Positions 30,519-38,069 are shown, counted from the first letter of the stretch. The stretch: DNA of 38,069 nt from Acidimicrobiales bacterium (GCA_016845305.1 JAERSW010000056.1:1-38069), one strand, 5' to 3'. The notes: generated from the sequence alone by a model not told the origin. Translations and numbers: made by a program.

Positions 30519-31352
30519 TCAGTCGGCGGCGGCCTCCAGCGCCAACCGGTAGGCGCGCCGACGCGGCACCCCGAGGCGGCGGGCGGCCTCGTCGGCGGCG
30601 TCGCGGGTCGACGCTCCCGCGGCCAGCGCCTCGGCCACGACGGCCCGCACCCGGTCGTCGTCGGCCTCGCCGGGCGGCGGTGCCCCCTCGACGACGAGCA
30701 CGATCTCTCCCTTCGGCGGCTGGTCGGCCCAGGCCGCCAACTCGGCCAGGGTGCCGCGCACGAACTCCTCGTGGAGCTTCGTCATCTCGCGGGCCACCAC
30801 GCCCCGCCGGTCGGCGCCGAGGGCGTCGGCCAGGTCGGCCAGGGTGGCGGCCAGGCGGTGCGGCGACTCGAACACGACCATGGTCCGCTCCTCGACCGCC
30901 AGCTCGGCCAGACGAGCCGTCCGGGCACCACCTCGGCGGGGTAGGAAGCCCTCCATGGTCCACCGGTCGGTGGGCAGGCCGCTGGCGGCGACGGCGGCCA
31001 CCGGCGCCGACGGGCCGGGCACCACCTCGATGGTCAGGCCGGCGGCCACCACCCGCCCGACCACCCGTTCCCCGGGGTCGGAGACAGCGGGCATCCCGGC
31101 GTCGGAGACCAGCGCCACCGTGGCGCCGGCGGCGATCTGGTCGACGACGACGGTCGCCGAGCGTTCCTCGGTGTGGGCGTCCAGGCGCAGCAGGTCGGCT
31201 CCCTCGACGCCGGCGTGCTTCAGCAGGCGACCGGTGCGGCGGGTGTCCTCGCAGGCGACCAGGTCGGCCGCCGAGAGCGCCTCGACGGCCCGGGGCGACA
31301 GGTCGCCGAGGTTGCCGATGGGGGTGGCGACCAGGACGAGGCGGCCGGTCAT
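30519..31352 (-). CDS. rsmI: 16S rRNA (cytidine1402-2'-O)-methyltransferase
   Basis: Tetrapyrrole-methylase-fold enzyme that 2'-O-methylates C1402 in the decoding centre; 277 residues. Motifs: LVLVATPIGNLGDLSPRAVE, LVACEDTRRTGRLL, VALVSDAGMPAVSDPGERVV, VEVVPGPSAP-like IEVVPGPSAPVAAVAASG and VFESPHRLAATLADL. The C-terminal helix-turn-helix-like tail (STRDAADEAARRLGVPRRRA) is also usual. The ATG start at 31352 overlaps the DUF192 stop (ATGA). It lies upstream of metG, as in most actinobacteria. Confidence 0.95.
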   Translation of the reverse strand: MTGRLVLVATPIGNLGDLSPRAVEALSAADLVACEDTRRTGRLLKHAGVEGADLLRLDAHTEERSATVVVDQIAAGATVALVSDAGMPAVSDPGERVVGRVVAAGLTIEVVPGPSAPVAAVAASGLPTDRWTMEGFLPRRGGARTARLAELAVEERTMVVFESPHRLAATLADLADALGADRRGVVAREMTKLHEEFVRGTLAELAAWADQPPKGEIVLVVEGAPPPGEADDDRVRAVVAEALAAGASTRDAADEAARRLGVPRRRAYRLALEAAAD

Positions 31353-31720
31353 GACGCCCCCGCCTGTTCCTGTTGCTCCCAGCCAGCGCGGACGGCCAAC
31401 TCGTCGCCGACGGCCAGGCCCCAGCGTTCGAAGCTGCCCGCCTCGGCCTCCAGCACCGAGCGGGCACCGCGCACGGGCCGACCCAGCCGATGGCGGGCCA
31501 TGCGGGCAGTGCGCACGACCCGCATCTCGGCGTCCAGGTGGGCGACGTCGAGGTCGAAGCGCATGCCGACCGTGTGGACCGACCGGGCCGGGCGGAGCAG
31601 CAGGGCTCCGTCGCACGACGGGCGGCCCAGCAGGCCCCGCACACGCCGACCCGGGGAGTCGGCCACCTCGAGGCTGGCCAGGACCCGGTCGCCTCGCACC
31701 AGCCACGGCATGGCGCGCAT
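31349..31720 (-). CDS. DUF192 family protein
   Basis: 123-residue single-domain DUF192 protein of unknown function. Seen directly: VADSPGRRVRGLLGRPSCDG, SVHTVGMRFDLDVAHLDAEM (the conserved hTxxMxFPID-like block) and ARSVLEAEAGSFERWGLAVGD (VLE...G...GD). There is no signal peptide, although many DUF192 proteins are secreted. It ends EQQEQAGAS, overlapping the rsmI start by 4 bases. This placement with rsmI implies co-expression but does not give a role. Confidence 0.82.
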   Translation of the reverse strand: MRAMPWLVRGDRVLASLEVADSPGRRVRGLLGRPSCDGALLLRPARSVHTVGMRFDLDVAHLDAEMRVVRTARMARHRLGRPVRGARSVLEAEAGSFERWGLAVGDELAVRAGWEQQEQAGAS

Positions 31721-31761
31721 GGTAGGTCCCCACGCCGCCGACGGGCGGGTGGACCGACCCG

Positions 31762-32835
31762 TCAGACGTTGAAGCGGAACTCCATGACGTCGCCGTCCTC
31801 GGGCCGGTAGTCCTTGCCCTCACTGCGCACCAGCCCCGATTCACGGGCCTTCGGCATCGACCCCTGGTCGAGCAGGACGTCCCACCGGATCGTCTCGGCC
31901 CGGATGAAACCCCGCTGGAAGTCGGTGTGGATCCGCCCGGCGCACTCCGGCGCCGACGAGCCGGCCCGGAACGTCCACGCCCGGCTCTCCTTCTCGCCCG
32001 TGGTGAAGAAGGTCCGCAGGCCCAGCAGGTGATAGGCGGCCCGCACGAAGACGGGCAGTGCCCCCTCGCCGAGGCCGAGCCCCTCGAGCATCTCGACCCG
32101 GTCGGCCTCGGGCAGCAGGGCCGCCTCGGCCTCGAGCTGCACGCACATGCCGATCACCTCGGCGCCGTCCAGCTCGGCGACCACCGGGGCCAGGACCTCG
32201 TCGGGGTCCATGACCTGCTCCTCGTCGAGGTTGACGACGGCCAGCACCGGCTTGTCGGTCAGCAGGAAGAACGGCGTCAGCTCGGCCCGGGCCGCCGCGC
32301 CCATGTCGCTGCGGTACAGCGGCACGCCCTCGCCGAGCAGGTCGACGGCCTCGGCCAACGCGGCGATGGCCGGCCCGAGCGACGGATCACCCTTGGCGGC
32401 CCGGCGCAGCTTGTCGAGCTGCTTCTCGGCGGTGTCGAGATCCGCGAGGGCCAGCTCGACCTCCACGATGCGGAGGTGCTCCAGCGGATCGGACGGGCCC
32501 GGCACGTCGCCGTCGCGGAAGGCCCGGAGCACGAAGACGATGGCGTCGACCTCGCGGATGCCGGCCAGGAACTTGTTGCCCAGGCCCTCGCCCTGCGACG
32601 CACCCTCGACGAGGCCGCCGATGTCGGCGAACTCGACGCTGGCCGGGACGACCTTGCGCGAGGCGCTCATGGCGGCCAGGCGGTCGAGGCGGTCGTCGGG
32701 GACCTTGGCCACGCCGATGTTGGGGTCGGTGGTGGCGAAGGCGTAGGGGGCGGCCAGGGCACCCCCGCCGGCCAGGGCGTTGTAGAGCGACGACTTGCCC
32801 GCGTTGGGCAGGCCCACGAATCCGAACCGTTCCAC
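31762..32835 (-). CDS. ychF: YchF/Ola1-type ribosome-associated P-loop NTPase
   Basis: 357-residue Obg-family NTPase that binds ribosomes and usually prefers ATP. Seen directly: GFVGLPNAGKSSLYNALAG (Walker A), YAFATTDPNIGVAKVPDDR (switch I region), VEFADIGGLVEGASQGEGLG (DxxG) and VLAVVNLDEEQV, whose NxDE replaces the GTP-specific NKxD and fits ATP preference. The TGS-like C-terminal end has SGLVRSEGKDYRPEDGDVMEFRFNV-type sequence. The GTG start at 32835 follows GAGGAGG about 10 bases upstream. It is monocistronic or leads DUF192-rsmI-metG, with a 41-base gap downstream. A candidate -10 (TAGCCT, minus strand, 32930-32925) lies about 90 bases upstream. Confidence 0.94.
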   Translation of the reverse strand: MERFGFVGLPNAGKSSLYNALAGGGALAAPYAFATTDPNIGVAKVPDDRLDRLAAMSASRKVVPASVEFADIGGLVEGASQGEGLGNKFLAGIREVDAIVFVLRAFRDGDVPGPSDPLEHLRIVEVELALADLDTAEKQLDKLRRAAKGDPSLGPAIAALAEAVDLLGEGVPLYRSDMGAAARAELTPFFLLTDKPVLAVVNLDEEQVMDPDEVLAPVVAELDGAEVIGMCVQLEAEAALLPEADRVEMLEGLGLGEGALPVFVRAAYHLLGLRTFFTTGEKESRAWTFRAGSSAPECAGRIHTDFQRGFIRAETIRWDVLLDQGSMPKARESGLVRSEGKDYRPEDGDVMEFRFNV

Positions 32836-32924
32836 GGCGGTGCTGCCTCCTCGGCGGTGTCGCGTCGTTCCTCGGGCCGACGGGGCCCCTCGGGTCCGTC
32901 AGTTCGGCGACGGGCCGGCGGGTC

Positions 32925-32930
32925 AGGCTA
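32925..32930 (-). promoter_or_regulatory. Candidate -10 box for ychF
   Basis: TAGCCT on the minus strand in the 194-base gap shared with the divergent bL37 gene. It implies a leader of roughly 85 bases, in keeping with the GAGGAGG ribosome site near the start. No strong -35 was found. Confidence 0.3.
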
Positions 32931-33016
32931 CGAGGTGCCGACCGGGCCCCGACGGGACCGTGACCCCCGACCGGCAGCACCCCGGCCTCCCCGGGGGAAC
33001 GCCGAAGGCCTCCCGC

Positions 33017-33022
33017 TACCCT
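33017..33022 (+). promoter_or_regulatory. Candidate -10 box (TACCCT) for bL37
   Basis: TACCCT ends 7 bases before ATG 33030, giving a leaderless or near-leaderless mRNA. Confidence 0.45.
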
Positions 33023-33029
33023 GACGGCC

Positions 33030-33119
33030 ATGTCGAAGCGCACCTCCCGGCAGAAGGCCAACGCCCGCCGCAAGAAGGCCAACCACGGTCGCAAGCCCAA
33101 CATGGGCCGCAACAGCTGA
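33030..33119 (+). CDS. Large ribosomal protein bL37-like peptide
   Basis: 29-residue basic peptide beginning MSKRTSRQKANARRKKANHG and ending RKPNMGRNS. The ANHG-(K/R)(K/R)PN core and the Lys/Arg-rich start match the actinobacterial bL37 protein found in the mycobacterial 50S subunit, which is similarly tiny. It is too short for ordinary gene callers. A TAnnnT box sits 7 bases before ATG, and no Shine-Dalgarno is present. It lies alone between divergent ychF and the nucleoside phosphorylase gene, 78 bases downstream on the same strand. Family assignment rests on that short core. Confidence 0.78.
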   Translation: MSKRTSRQKANARRKKANHGRKPNMGRNS

Positions 33120-33185
33120 CGCACCGCGTCACCTGACGACACGTCCCCCGGCGGCCCGTTCCCGGAGGTCCCCGGTGACGACGGG

Positions 33186-33191
33186 TAGCGT
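33186..33191 (+). promoter_or_regulatory. Candidate -10 box (TAGCGT) for the leaderless phosphorylase gene
   Basis: TAGCGT ends exactly 6 bases before GTG 33198, the spacing shared with four other starts in the window. Confidence 0.5.
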
Positions 33192-33197
33192 CCGAGC

Positions 33198-33920
33198 GTG
33201 CTCGGCCTGATCACCGGCAGCGGCTTCGACGGCCTGTCCGACCTCGAAGAGGCCGACCCCGACGTCGTCGCCACCCCCTACGGCGAGGTCCCGATCACCA
33301 GGGGCCGCCTGGACGGCTCACCGGTGGTCGTCCTGCGGCGCCACGGCACCGGCCACCGGGTCCCGCCCCACCGCATCGACTACCGGGCCAACGTCCGGGC
33401 CATCGGCGACGCCGGCGCCACGGCGGTGGTGGCCACCGCGGTGAGCGGCGCCATCGACCCGGCGCTCGGGCTCGGCGACCTGGTGCTGGTCGACCAGTTC
33501 ATCGACGCCACCCACGGTCGGATCGGCACCTTCCACGAGGACGAGGTGGTCCACACCGACATGACCGAGCCGTACGACCCGGCGCTCCGGGCCGAGGTCC
33601 GCGCCGCTGCGGCCGAGGCCGGCATCCCACTGGTCGAAGGGGGCACCTACGTGTGCACCAACGGTCCCCGGTTCGAGACGCCGGCCGAGATCCGCATGTA
33701 CCGGGCCGCCGGAGCGACGTTGGTCGGCATGACCGGCTGCCCGGAGGTGGCCCTGGCCGTCGAGTCGGGCCTCCCCTACGCCTCGGTCGGCGTGGTGTCG
33801 AACCCCGCTGCCGGCAGCAACGAGGAGCCGCTGGGCCTCGACGACATCCGGGCCGCCATGGCCGCGGCGGCCGAGCCGGTCCGGGCGCTGCTGGCCGGGA
33901 CGGCCGCCCGCCTCACCTAG
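33198..33920 (+). CDS. Purine nucleoside phosphorylase family, probably S-methyl-5'-thioinosine/thioadenosine phosphorylase
   Basis: Trimeric PNP/MTAP-family enzyme of 240 residues. Seen directly: LITGSGFDGL (phosphate loop), RRHGTGHRVPPHRIDYRANV (the phosphate-binding RHG and the RVPPHRINYRAN-like block of MTI/MTA phosphorylases), TAVSGAIDPALGLGDLVLVDQF, VCTNGPRFETPAEI and MTGCPEVALAVESGLPYAS. Near the base-binding site the chain reads VVSNPAAG, with Asn. MTA phosphorylases usually have TDYD there, whereas 6-oxopurine enzymes have Asn. This favours methylthioinosine (or inosine/guanosine) over MTA. An MTA/SAH deaminase gene lies convergent to it, and the two stop codons overlap. The pair would turn MTA into MTI and then hypoxanthine plus methylthioribose 1-phosphate. 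Confidence 0.85.
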   Translation: MLGLITGSGFDGLSDLEEADPDVVATPYGEVPITRGRLDGSPVVVLRRHGTGHRVPPHRIDYRANVRAIGDAGATAVVATAVSGAIDPALGLGDLVLVDQFIDATHGRIGTFHEDEVVHTDMTEPYDPALRAEVRAAAAEAGIPLVEGGTYVCTNGPRFETPAEIRMYRAAGATLVGMTGCPEVALAVESGLPYASVGVVSNPAAGSNEEPLGLDDIRAAMAAAAEPVRALLAGTAARLT

Positions 33921-35242
33921 CCCGCGGCCAGGCGTCGGGCCCGCTGCTGGACCTCGGCGCGGGCCCGGGCCACGTCGACGGTGAGGACCTCGCCGTCGGC
34001 CACCACCTTCTCGCCGGCCACCCACACGTCGGTGACCGATCGGGACGACCCGGACCACGCCAGGTGGGCCAGCAACTCGTCCGGTGACGTCACCGGTGTG
34101 AACGACGGATGGTCCAGGTCGATGCGGACCAGGTCGGCGGCCATCCCCGGGGCCAGGCATCCCACGTCGTCGAGTCCCACCGCGGTGGCTCCATGGCGTG
34201 TGGCCATGGCCAGCACCTGCCCGGCGGGCAGCAGCGTCGGGTCCAGGGCGTCGACCCGGGCCAGCAGCGACGCCACCTTGACCTCCTCGAAGAGGTCGAG
34301 GGTGTCGTTGGAGGCCGGACCGTCGGTGCCGAGGGCCACGGTGACGCCGGCGTCGAGCATGGCCGCCACCGGGGCGATCCCCGAGCCGAGCTTCATGTTG
34401 CTGACCGGACAGTGGGCCACGGCCACCCCGGAGTCGGCGAGCACCGCGATGTCGTCGTCGTCGACCCACACGGCGTGGGCGACGAGCACCCGACCGCCGA
34501 AGACGTCGGCGTCGTCGAGGATCCGCACGATGCTGCAGCCGTGCTCGGCCTCCAGCGGTGCACTCTCCTCGCGGGTCTCGGCCACGTGGACGTGGAGGAC
34601 CGCGTCCAGGTCGCGGGCCAGGCCGGCCAGCAGGGCGACGCGCTCCACGCCGAGGTCGTAGGCCGAGTGGGGGGCGATCCCGACGGTGATCCGACCGGCC
34701 GGATCGTGGTGTTCGGCGTGGAAGGCGGCCATGGCGTCGAGGCGGTCCCCGTCGCTTCCGAAGGCGTCGCCGTGGAGGACCGAGAGCACGGCCGGCGTGA
34801 CCACCAGACGTCCGCCCGAGGCCCGCACCGCGTCGACCACCGCGTCCTCGAACAGGTACATCTCGCAGCTGGTGGTGACCCCGGCGGCCAGCATCTCGGC
34901 CGACCCGAGGGCCATCCCCCACCAGACGTCGTCGGGCGTCATGCGTCCCTCCCGGGGCCACATGGCCTCGGTCAGCCACCGCTGGAGGGGCAGCCCGTCG
35001 CCCGCACCCCGGACCAGCGTCATGGGCGTGTGGGCGTGGGCGTTGACGAGGCCGGGCATGAGCAGCCCGCCGTGGTCGTGGACGGGCCCGTCGACGGGCG
35101 GGGCACCATCGACGGAGCCGACCCGCACGATCCGACCGTCGGAGACGTCGACCACCCCCGGGGCGTGCACGGCACCGACGTCGTCGCAGGTGACCACCAC
35201 GTCGGCCAGATGTCGCTCGGTGGTGGCAGCGGAACCGGGCAC
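33917..35242 (-). CDS. mtaD: 5-methylthioadenosine/S-adenosylhomocysteine deaminase (amidohydrolase)
   Basis: 441-residue amidohydrolase of the MtaD/TrzA/ATZ group that deaminates the adenine of MTA, SAH or adenosine. Metal and active-site motifs: [18 protein letters not shown] (HxH), [21 protein letters not shown] (metal His and the HVAET signature), [16 protein letters not shown] (His), and [16 protein letters not shown] with [18 protein letters not shown] (catalytic Asp in GTDGPASN). All match MtaD closely. GTG 35242 sits 6 bases after a TAACGT box on the minus strand, supporting a leaderless start. It is convergent with the nucleoside phosphorylase, and both TAG stops share a CTAG. Other amidohydrolase substrates (for example triazines) are possible but less likely here. 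Confidence 0.9.
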   Translation of the reverse strand: MPGSAATTERHLADVVVTCDDVGAVHAPGVVDVSDGRIVRVGSVDGAPPVDGPVHDHGGLLMPGLVNAHAHTPMTLVRGAGDGLPLQRWLTEAMWPREGRMTPDDVWWGMALGSAEMLAAGVTTSCEMYLFEDAVVDAVRASGGRLVVTPAVLSVLHGDAFGSDGDRLDAMAAFHAEHHDPAGRITVGIAPHSAYDLGVERVALLAGLARDLDAVLHVHVAETREESAPLEAEHGCSIVRILDDADVFGGRVLVAHAVWVDDDDIAVLADSGVAVAHCPVSNMKLGSGIAPVAAMLDAGVTVALGTDGPASNDTLDLFEEVKVASLLARVDALDPTLLPAGQVLAMATRHGATAVGLDDVGCLAPGMAADLVRIDLDHPSFTPVTSPDELLAHLAWSGSSRSVTDVWVAGEKVVADGEVLTVDVARARAEVQQRARRLAAG

Positions 35243-35248
35243 CAGGCG

Positions 35249-35254
35249 ACGTTA
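35249..35254 (-). promoter_or_regulatory. Candidate -10 box (TAACGT) for leaderless mtaD
   Basis: On the minus strand TAACGT is followed by exactly 6 bases and then GTG 35242. No Shine-Dalgarno lies between. Confidence 0.5.
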
Positions 35255-35290
35255 GCCAGCCCGTCATGTGCGTTTCGTCACAGGACGGAC

Positions 35291-35296
35291 TACGGT
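35291..35296 (+). promoter_or_regulatory. Candidate -10 box for the three-domain binding protein
   Basis: TACGGT in the 122-base gap shared with divergent mtaD. It implies a leader of about 62 bases ending in the GGAGGGG ribosome site. The -35 region is not convincing. Confidence 0.3.
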
Positions 35297-35354
35297 CGTC
35301 GGTCCCGCGGGCGGCCTGGGGTCGCTCCGCGGCGCAACGATGCGACGACGAACC

Positions 35355-35361
35355 GGAGGGG
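35355..35361 (+). promoter_or_regulatory. Strong ribosome binding site for the three-domain binding protein
   Basis: GGAGGGG, with GGAGG 5 bases before ATG 35365. It fixes the start and contrasts with the many apparently leaderless genes nearby. Confidence 0.85.
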
Positions 35362-35364
35362 TTC

Positions 35365-38069
35365 ATGAGCAAGCGACTCACCCGCCTGCTCGCCGTGATG
35401 CTGGGGTTCGCCCTGGTCGTCTCGGCGTGCGGCAGTGACAGTGACGATGCCGCACCAGCGGCGACCACCGCGGCACCCGCGGCCACCGAGGCCCCGGCGG
35501 CCACCGAGGCCCCCGAGCCGCCGGCCGAGCCGGTCAACGCCATGCTGGTGTTCGACATCGGCGGCCGTGGCGACCAGTCGTTCAACGACGCCGCCTACGC
35601 CGGCCTGAGCCGTGCCGCCGACGAGCTCGGCGCCAACGTCTCCGACGTGTCGCCCAACGCGGACGGCTCCAACCGGGCCGAGCTGCTGCGCCTCGCCGCC
35701 GACAGCAACGACATCGTCTTCGGCGTCGGCTTCCTGTTCGGCGACGCCATGACCGAGGTCGCCGCCGAGTACCCGGACGTCAACTTCGGCATCATCGACG
35801 GCTGGGTGGACGCCCCGAACGTGGCCTCCCTGGGCTTCGCCGAGCACGAGGGCTCGTTCCTCGTCGGCGCCGCCGCCGGCCTGAAGAGCACCACGGGCAA
35901 GATCGGCTTCATCGGTGGCGTGACCATCGACCTGATCGGCAAGTTCGAGGCCGGCTTCGTGGCCGGCGTCGCCGCCACCAACCCGGACGCCGTGGTGATG
36001 GTGGAGTACGTCTCCGACCCGCCCGACTTCTCCGGCTTCAACGCCCCCGACCGCGGCCGTGAGATCGCCCAGTCGATGTACGAGAAGGGCGCCGACATCG
36101 TGTACCACGCTGCCGGCGGCACCGGCGCCGGCCTCTTCGAGGCGGCCAAGGGCCACTCCGACAGCTCGGGCTCCAAGGTGTGGGCCATCGGCGTCGACTC
36201 GGACCAGTACAACACGTCCGACGAGTCGGTCCGCGACCACATCATGACCTCGATGCTGAAGCGGGTCGACGTGGCCGTGTACGAGGCCATCAAGGCCGTG
36301 GGCGACGGCACCTTCGCCGCGGGCGGCCAGTCGTTCGACCTGGCCATCGACGGCGTCGGCTACGCCACCACCGGTGGCTTCATCGACGACATCGTCCCGC
36401 AGCTCGAGGAGCTGAAGGCCAAGGTCATCAGCGGTGCCATCAGCGTGCCGACGGTGCCCGGCGAGCGCGCCGTGGTGCTGCCCGACCTGGGCGGCCGCGT
36501 CGTCACCATCGCCGTGGACAACGCCTACCTGCCGTTCGCCTACATCCCCGCCGACACCGGCGTGGCCACCGGCTGGGACTACGACGCTATGGACGAGGTG
36601 TGTGCCCGCCTGAACTGCGTTCCGAGCTTCCAGGAGTTCGCGTGGGACGGCACGATCATCGCCACGGGCCAGGGCCAGTTCGACATGGCCGGTGGTGGCA
36701 TCACCATCACCGAGGAGCGCGACGAGGTCGTCGACTTCTCGATCAGCTTCATCAGCACCGAGCAGAAGATCCTGGTCGCCAAGGGAAGCACCGAGATCAC
36801 CTCTCGGGCCGACCTCGAGGCCTCGGACTGCGATGCCGGTTCGATGACCGGAACGACGAACTACGACCTGACGGCCGAGATCACCGGTGAGGACCGGATC
36901 GTGGCCTTCGAGTCGTTCGCCTTCGCCGTGCAGGCCCTGATCGCCGGCGACGTGTGCGCCGTGATCATGGACGACGTGGCCGGTCAGGGCTACCAGGGCG
37001 AGAACGCCGACTCGGTGGACCTCCTGCCCGAGTCGTTGCAGAGCGATCCGCTGGGCTGGGCCTTCACCGAGGGCAGCGACCTGGTCGGTCCGTTCAACGA
37101 GGCCATCCAGTCCATGAAGGACGACGGCACCCTGAACGCCCTGAACGCCAAGTACTTCGGTACGGCGTTCACCGTCACCTACGACGACATCGGCGACGGC
37201 GCCTACGGCTCGGACGAGTCGGCCGCCGCGCTGCCGGGTGAGGGCCAGTCGTTCGTCCAGTGCCGCGGCAACTGGGCGTCGGGGTACGTGCAGGCCGAGA
37301 TCGTGCGTCAGATCCTCCAGGAGGCTGGCTACGAGATCTCGGATCCGGCTGACATCGAGCTGGGCCCGAGCAACGCGTACACGGCGATGGCCGAGGGTTC
37401 GTGTGACTTCTGGGCGAACTCGTGGTACCCGATGCACTTCTCGTGGTTCGAGAACCAGTTGACCGACGGCAGCCTCGTGGGTGACTACGTGGAGGCCGTG
37501 CCGGGCCTGTTCCAGGATTCCGGCGTGCAGGGCTTCCTGGTGACCAAGACGTGGGCCGAGGCCAACGACATCGTGTCGGTCGACCAGATCAACCGGGATC
37601 CGGCGCTGTACAGCCAGCTGGACAGCGATGGCAACGGCAAGGCCGAGATCCTGGGTTGCCCGGAGTCGTGGACCTGTGACGACATCATGGAGAACCAGAT
37701 CGCGTTCGGCAACGGCACCGAGCCGTGGGACAACTTCGAGGAGACCAAGGCCGAGTACGACGCCCTGTTCGCCGAGATGGTGAACCGCGTCAACAACGGC
37801 GAGCCGGGGATCCTGTACACGTGGTCGCCGGCTTCGTACCTGACGGTGCTGGTGCCCGGTGACAACGTGTTGTGGCTGTCGGTCGAGGCGGTCCTCGACG
37901 ACTCGAACCCGCTCGGCAAGGAGGGTGGCGAGAACCACCAGCAGGAGGAGGGCTTCACGGCCTTCGGTGCCGACATGTGCACGCAGCCGTGCCAGCTGGG
38001 TTGGTCGGCCGCTGACATCCAGGTGTCGGCCCGTACCGAGATGCTGGACGCCAACCCGTTCCTGCGGAA
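35365..38069 (+). CDS. Lipoprotein fusing three ABC-transporter substrate-binding domains: BMP, SBP_bac_3 and OpuAC/ProX (3' end cut by window)
   Basis: One open frame of 901 codons with no stop before the window edge; I read every codon. Residues 1-22 are a lipoprotein signal, [20 protein letters not shown] then AC, with lipobox VVSAC. An Ala/Thr/Glu/Pro linker follows (25-58). Domain 1 (about 59-372) is a BMP/Med nucleoside-binding type: [53 protein letters not shown] and [10 protein letters not shown]. Domain 2 (about 378-605) is SBP_bac_3: [26 protein letters not shown] with the amino-acid-carboxylate Arg, MTGTTNYDL and CAVIMDD. Domain 3 (about 623 on) is OpuAC/Pro[37 protein letters not shown], and many Trp residues suited to a cation cage. 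Membrane-anchored outside the cell, it would feed an ABC importer not seen here. Confidence 0.92.
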   Translation, partial: MSKRLTRLLAVMLGFALVVSACGSDSDDAAPAATTAAPAATEAPAATEAPEPPAEPVNAMLVFDIGGRGDQSFNDAAYAGLSRAADELGANVSDVSPNADGSNRAELLRLAADSNDIVFGVGFLFGDAMTEVAAEYPDVNFGIIDGWVDAPNVASLGFAEHEGSFLVGAAAGLKSTTGKIGFIGGVTIDLIGKFEAGFVAGVAATNPDAVVMVEYVSDPPDFSGFNAPDRGREIAQSMYEKGADIVYHAAGGTGAGLFEAAKGHSDSSGSKVWAIGVDSDQYNTSDESVRDHIMTSMLKRVDVAVYEAIKAVGDGTFAAGGQSFDLAIDGVGYATTGGFIDDIVPQLEELKAKVISGAISVPTVPGERAVVLPDLGGRVVTIAVDNAYLPFAYIPADTGVATGWDYDAMDEVCARLNCVPSFQEFAWDGTIIATGQGQFDMAGGGITITEERDEVVDFSISFISTEQKILVAKGSTEITSRADLEASDCDAGSMTGTTNYDLTAEITGEDRIVAFESFAFAVQALIAGDVCAVIMDDVAGQGYQGENADSVDLLPESLQSDPLGWAFTEGSDLVGPFNEAIQSMKDDGTLNALNAKYFGTAFTVTYDDIGDGAYGSDESAAALPGEGQSFVQCRGNWASGYVQAEIVRQILQEAGYEISDPADIELGPSNAYTAMAEGSCDFWANSWYPMHFSWFENQLTDGSLVGDYVEAVPGLFQDSGVQGFLVTKTWAEANDIVSVDQINRDPALYSQLDSDGNGKAEILGCPESWTCDDIMENQIAFGNGTEPWDNFEETKAEYDALFAEMVNRVNNGEPGILYTWSPASYLTVLVPGDNVLWLSVEAVLDDSNPLGKEGGENHQQEEGFTAFGADMCTQPCQLGWSAADIQVSARTEMLDANPFLR

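Noticed and set aside
30481-31348. Riboswitch or T-box before metG
   Set aside because: Only 38 bases separate rsmI and metG, which is too short for a T-box or S-adenosylmethionine riboswitch.
35290-37938. A minus-strand open frame of 882 codons antisense to the binding-protein gene
   Set aside because: Composition is Gly/Val/His/Asp-rich with no recognisable domain. It is the codon-aligned mirror of the strongly C-ending plus-strand gene, an artefact of high GC3.
35365-38069. Interpretation as three separate genes read through by frameshift or assembly error
   Set aside because: I translated every codon. One frame is open throughout, there is a single signal peptide at the front, and no start-like SD or lipobox precedes domains 2 and 3. 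Reads are still needed to exclude an assembly join.

Overview
The window is about 38 kb of very GC-rich DNA with a dense, operon-rich layout. Many neighbouring genes join by 4-base ATGA or GTGA stop/start overlaps, GTG starts are common, and third codon positions are strongly C or G. The gene content is actinobacterial: an Rpf-domain protein, the tiny ribosomal proteins bS22 and bL37, and the conserved runs prs-rplY-pth-mfd-(PPIase)-mazG and rsmI-metG-tatD-rpf-rsmA-ispE. My inference is an Actinomycetota member outside the well-studied orders, perhaps Acidimicrobiia. The class assignment rests on overall gene mix and is not proven here.

Layout. (1) 1-8008, minus strand: housekeeping block reading prs, rplY, pth, mfd, a secreted parvulin-type lipoprotein, and mazG (cut by the window edge). 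(2) 8084-11142, minus: a secreted seven-repeat delta-60/three-FN3 protein with a threonine-rich tail, preceded by and overlapping a DUF4395 membrane protein. (3) 11166-18168, accessory metabolism in alternating orientation: a sphingosine-phosphate-lyase-like PLP enzyme, a PhyH dioxygenase, a hotdog-like protein, an SDR plus gamma-butyrobetaine-hydroxylase-like dioxygenase pair, and an acyl-CoA synthetase. (4) 18214-22559, minus: a four-gene set of type III glutamine synthetase-like ligase plus a glutamate synthase split into three polypeptides. This is the arrangement of gmaS/mgsABC (N-methylglutamate pathway) or rhizobial glxBCD-glnT. (5) 22653-25354: tRNA-Gln, a fungal-type cytosine deaminase, an autoregulated TetR with a perfect operator palindrome, a coupled acyl-CoA dehydrogenase, and bS22. 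(6) 25362-32835, minus: ispE, rsmA, rpf, tatD, metG, rsmI, DUF192 and ychF. (7) 33030-35242: bL37, then an MTA/MTI-type nucleoside phosphorylase facing an MTA/SAH deaminase, which together could salvage methylthioadenosine. (8) 35365 to the right edge: one uninterrupted reading frame of more than 900 codons. It encodes a lipoprotein with three different ABC-transporter substrate-binding folds in series: BMP (nucleoside type), SBP_bac_3 (amino-acid type) and OpuAC/ProX (glycine-betaine type).

The three-in-one binding protein is the most unusual object in the window. Other notable signals are a promoter pattern TAnnnT-N6-start shared by five genes, implying leaderless mRNAs; a foreign-looking low-GC patch inside the delta-60 repeat gene; and several short tandem duplications at gene junctions, one of which appears to have split an overlapping stop/start. 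Several accessory genes (butyrobetaine hydroxylase-like, gmaS/mgs-like, betaine-type binding domain) point to use of methylated amines; that link is an inference from family membership.

No gene-free stretch reaches 300 bases. The longest are 32836-33029 (divergent promoters of ychF and bL37), 27831-27985 (rpf promoter and 13-base repeats), 16419-16551 (14-base repeats) and 35243-35364 (divergent promoters).
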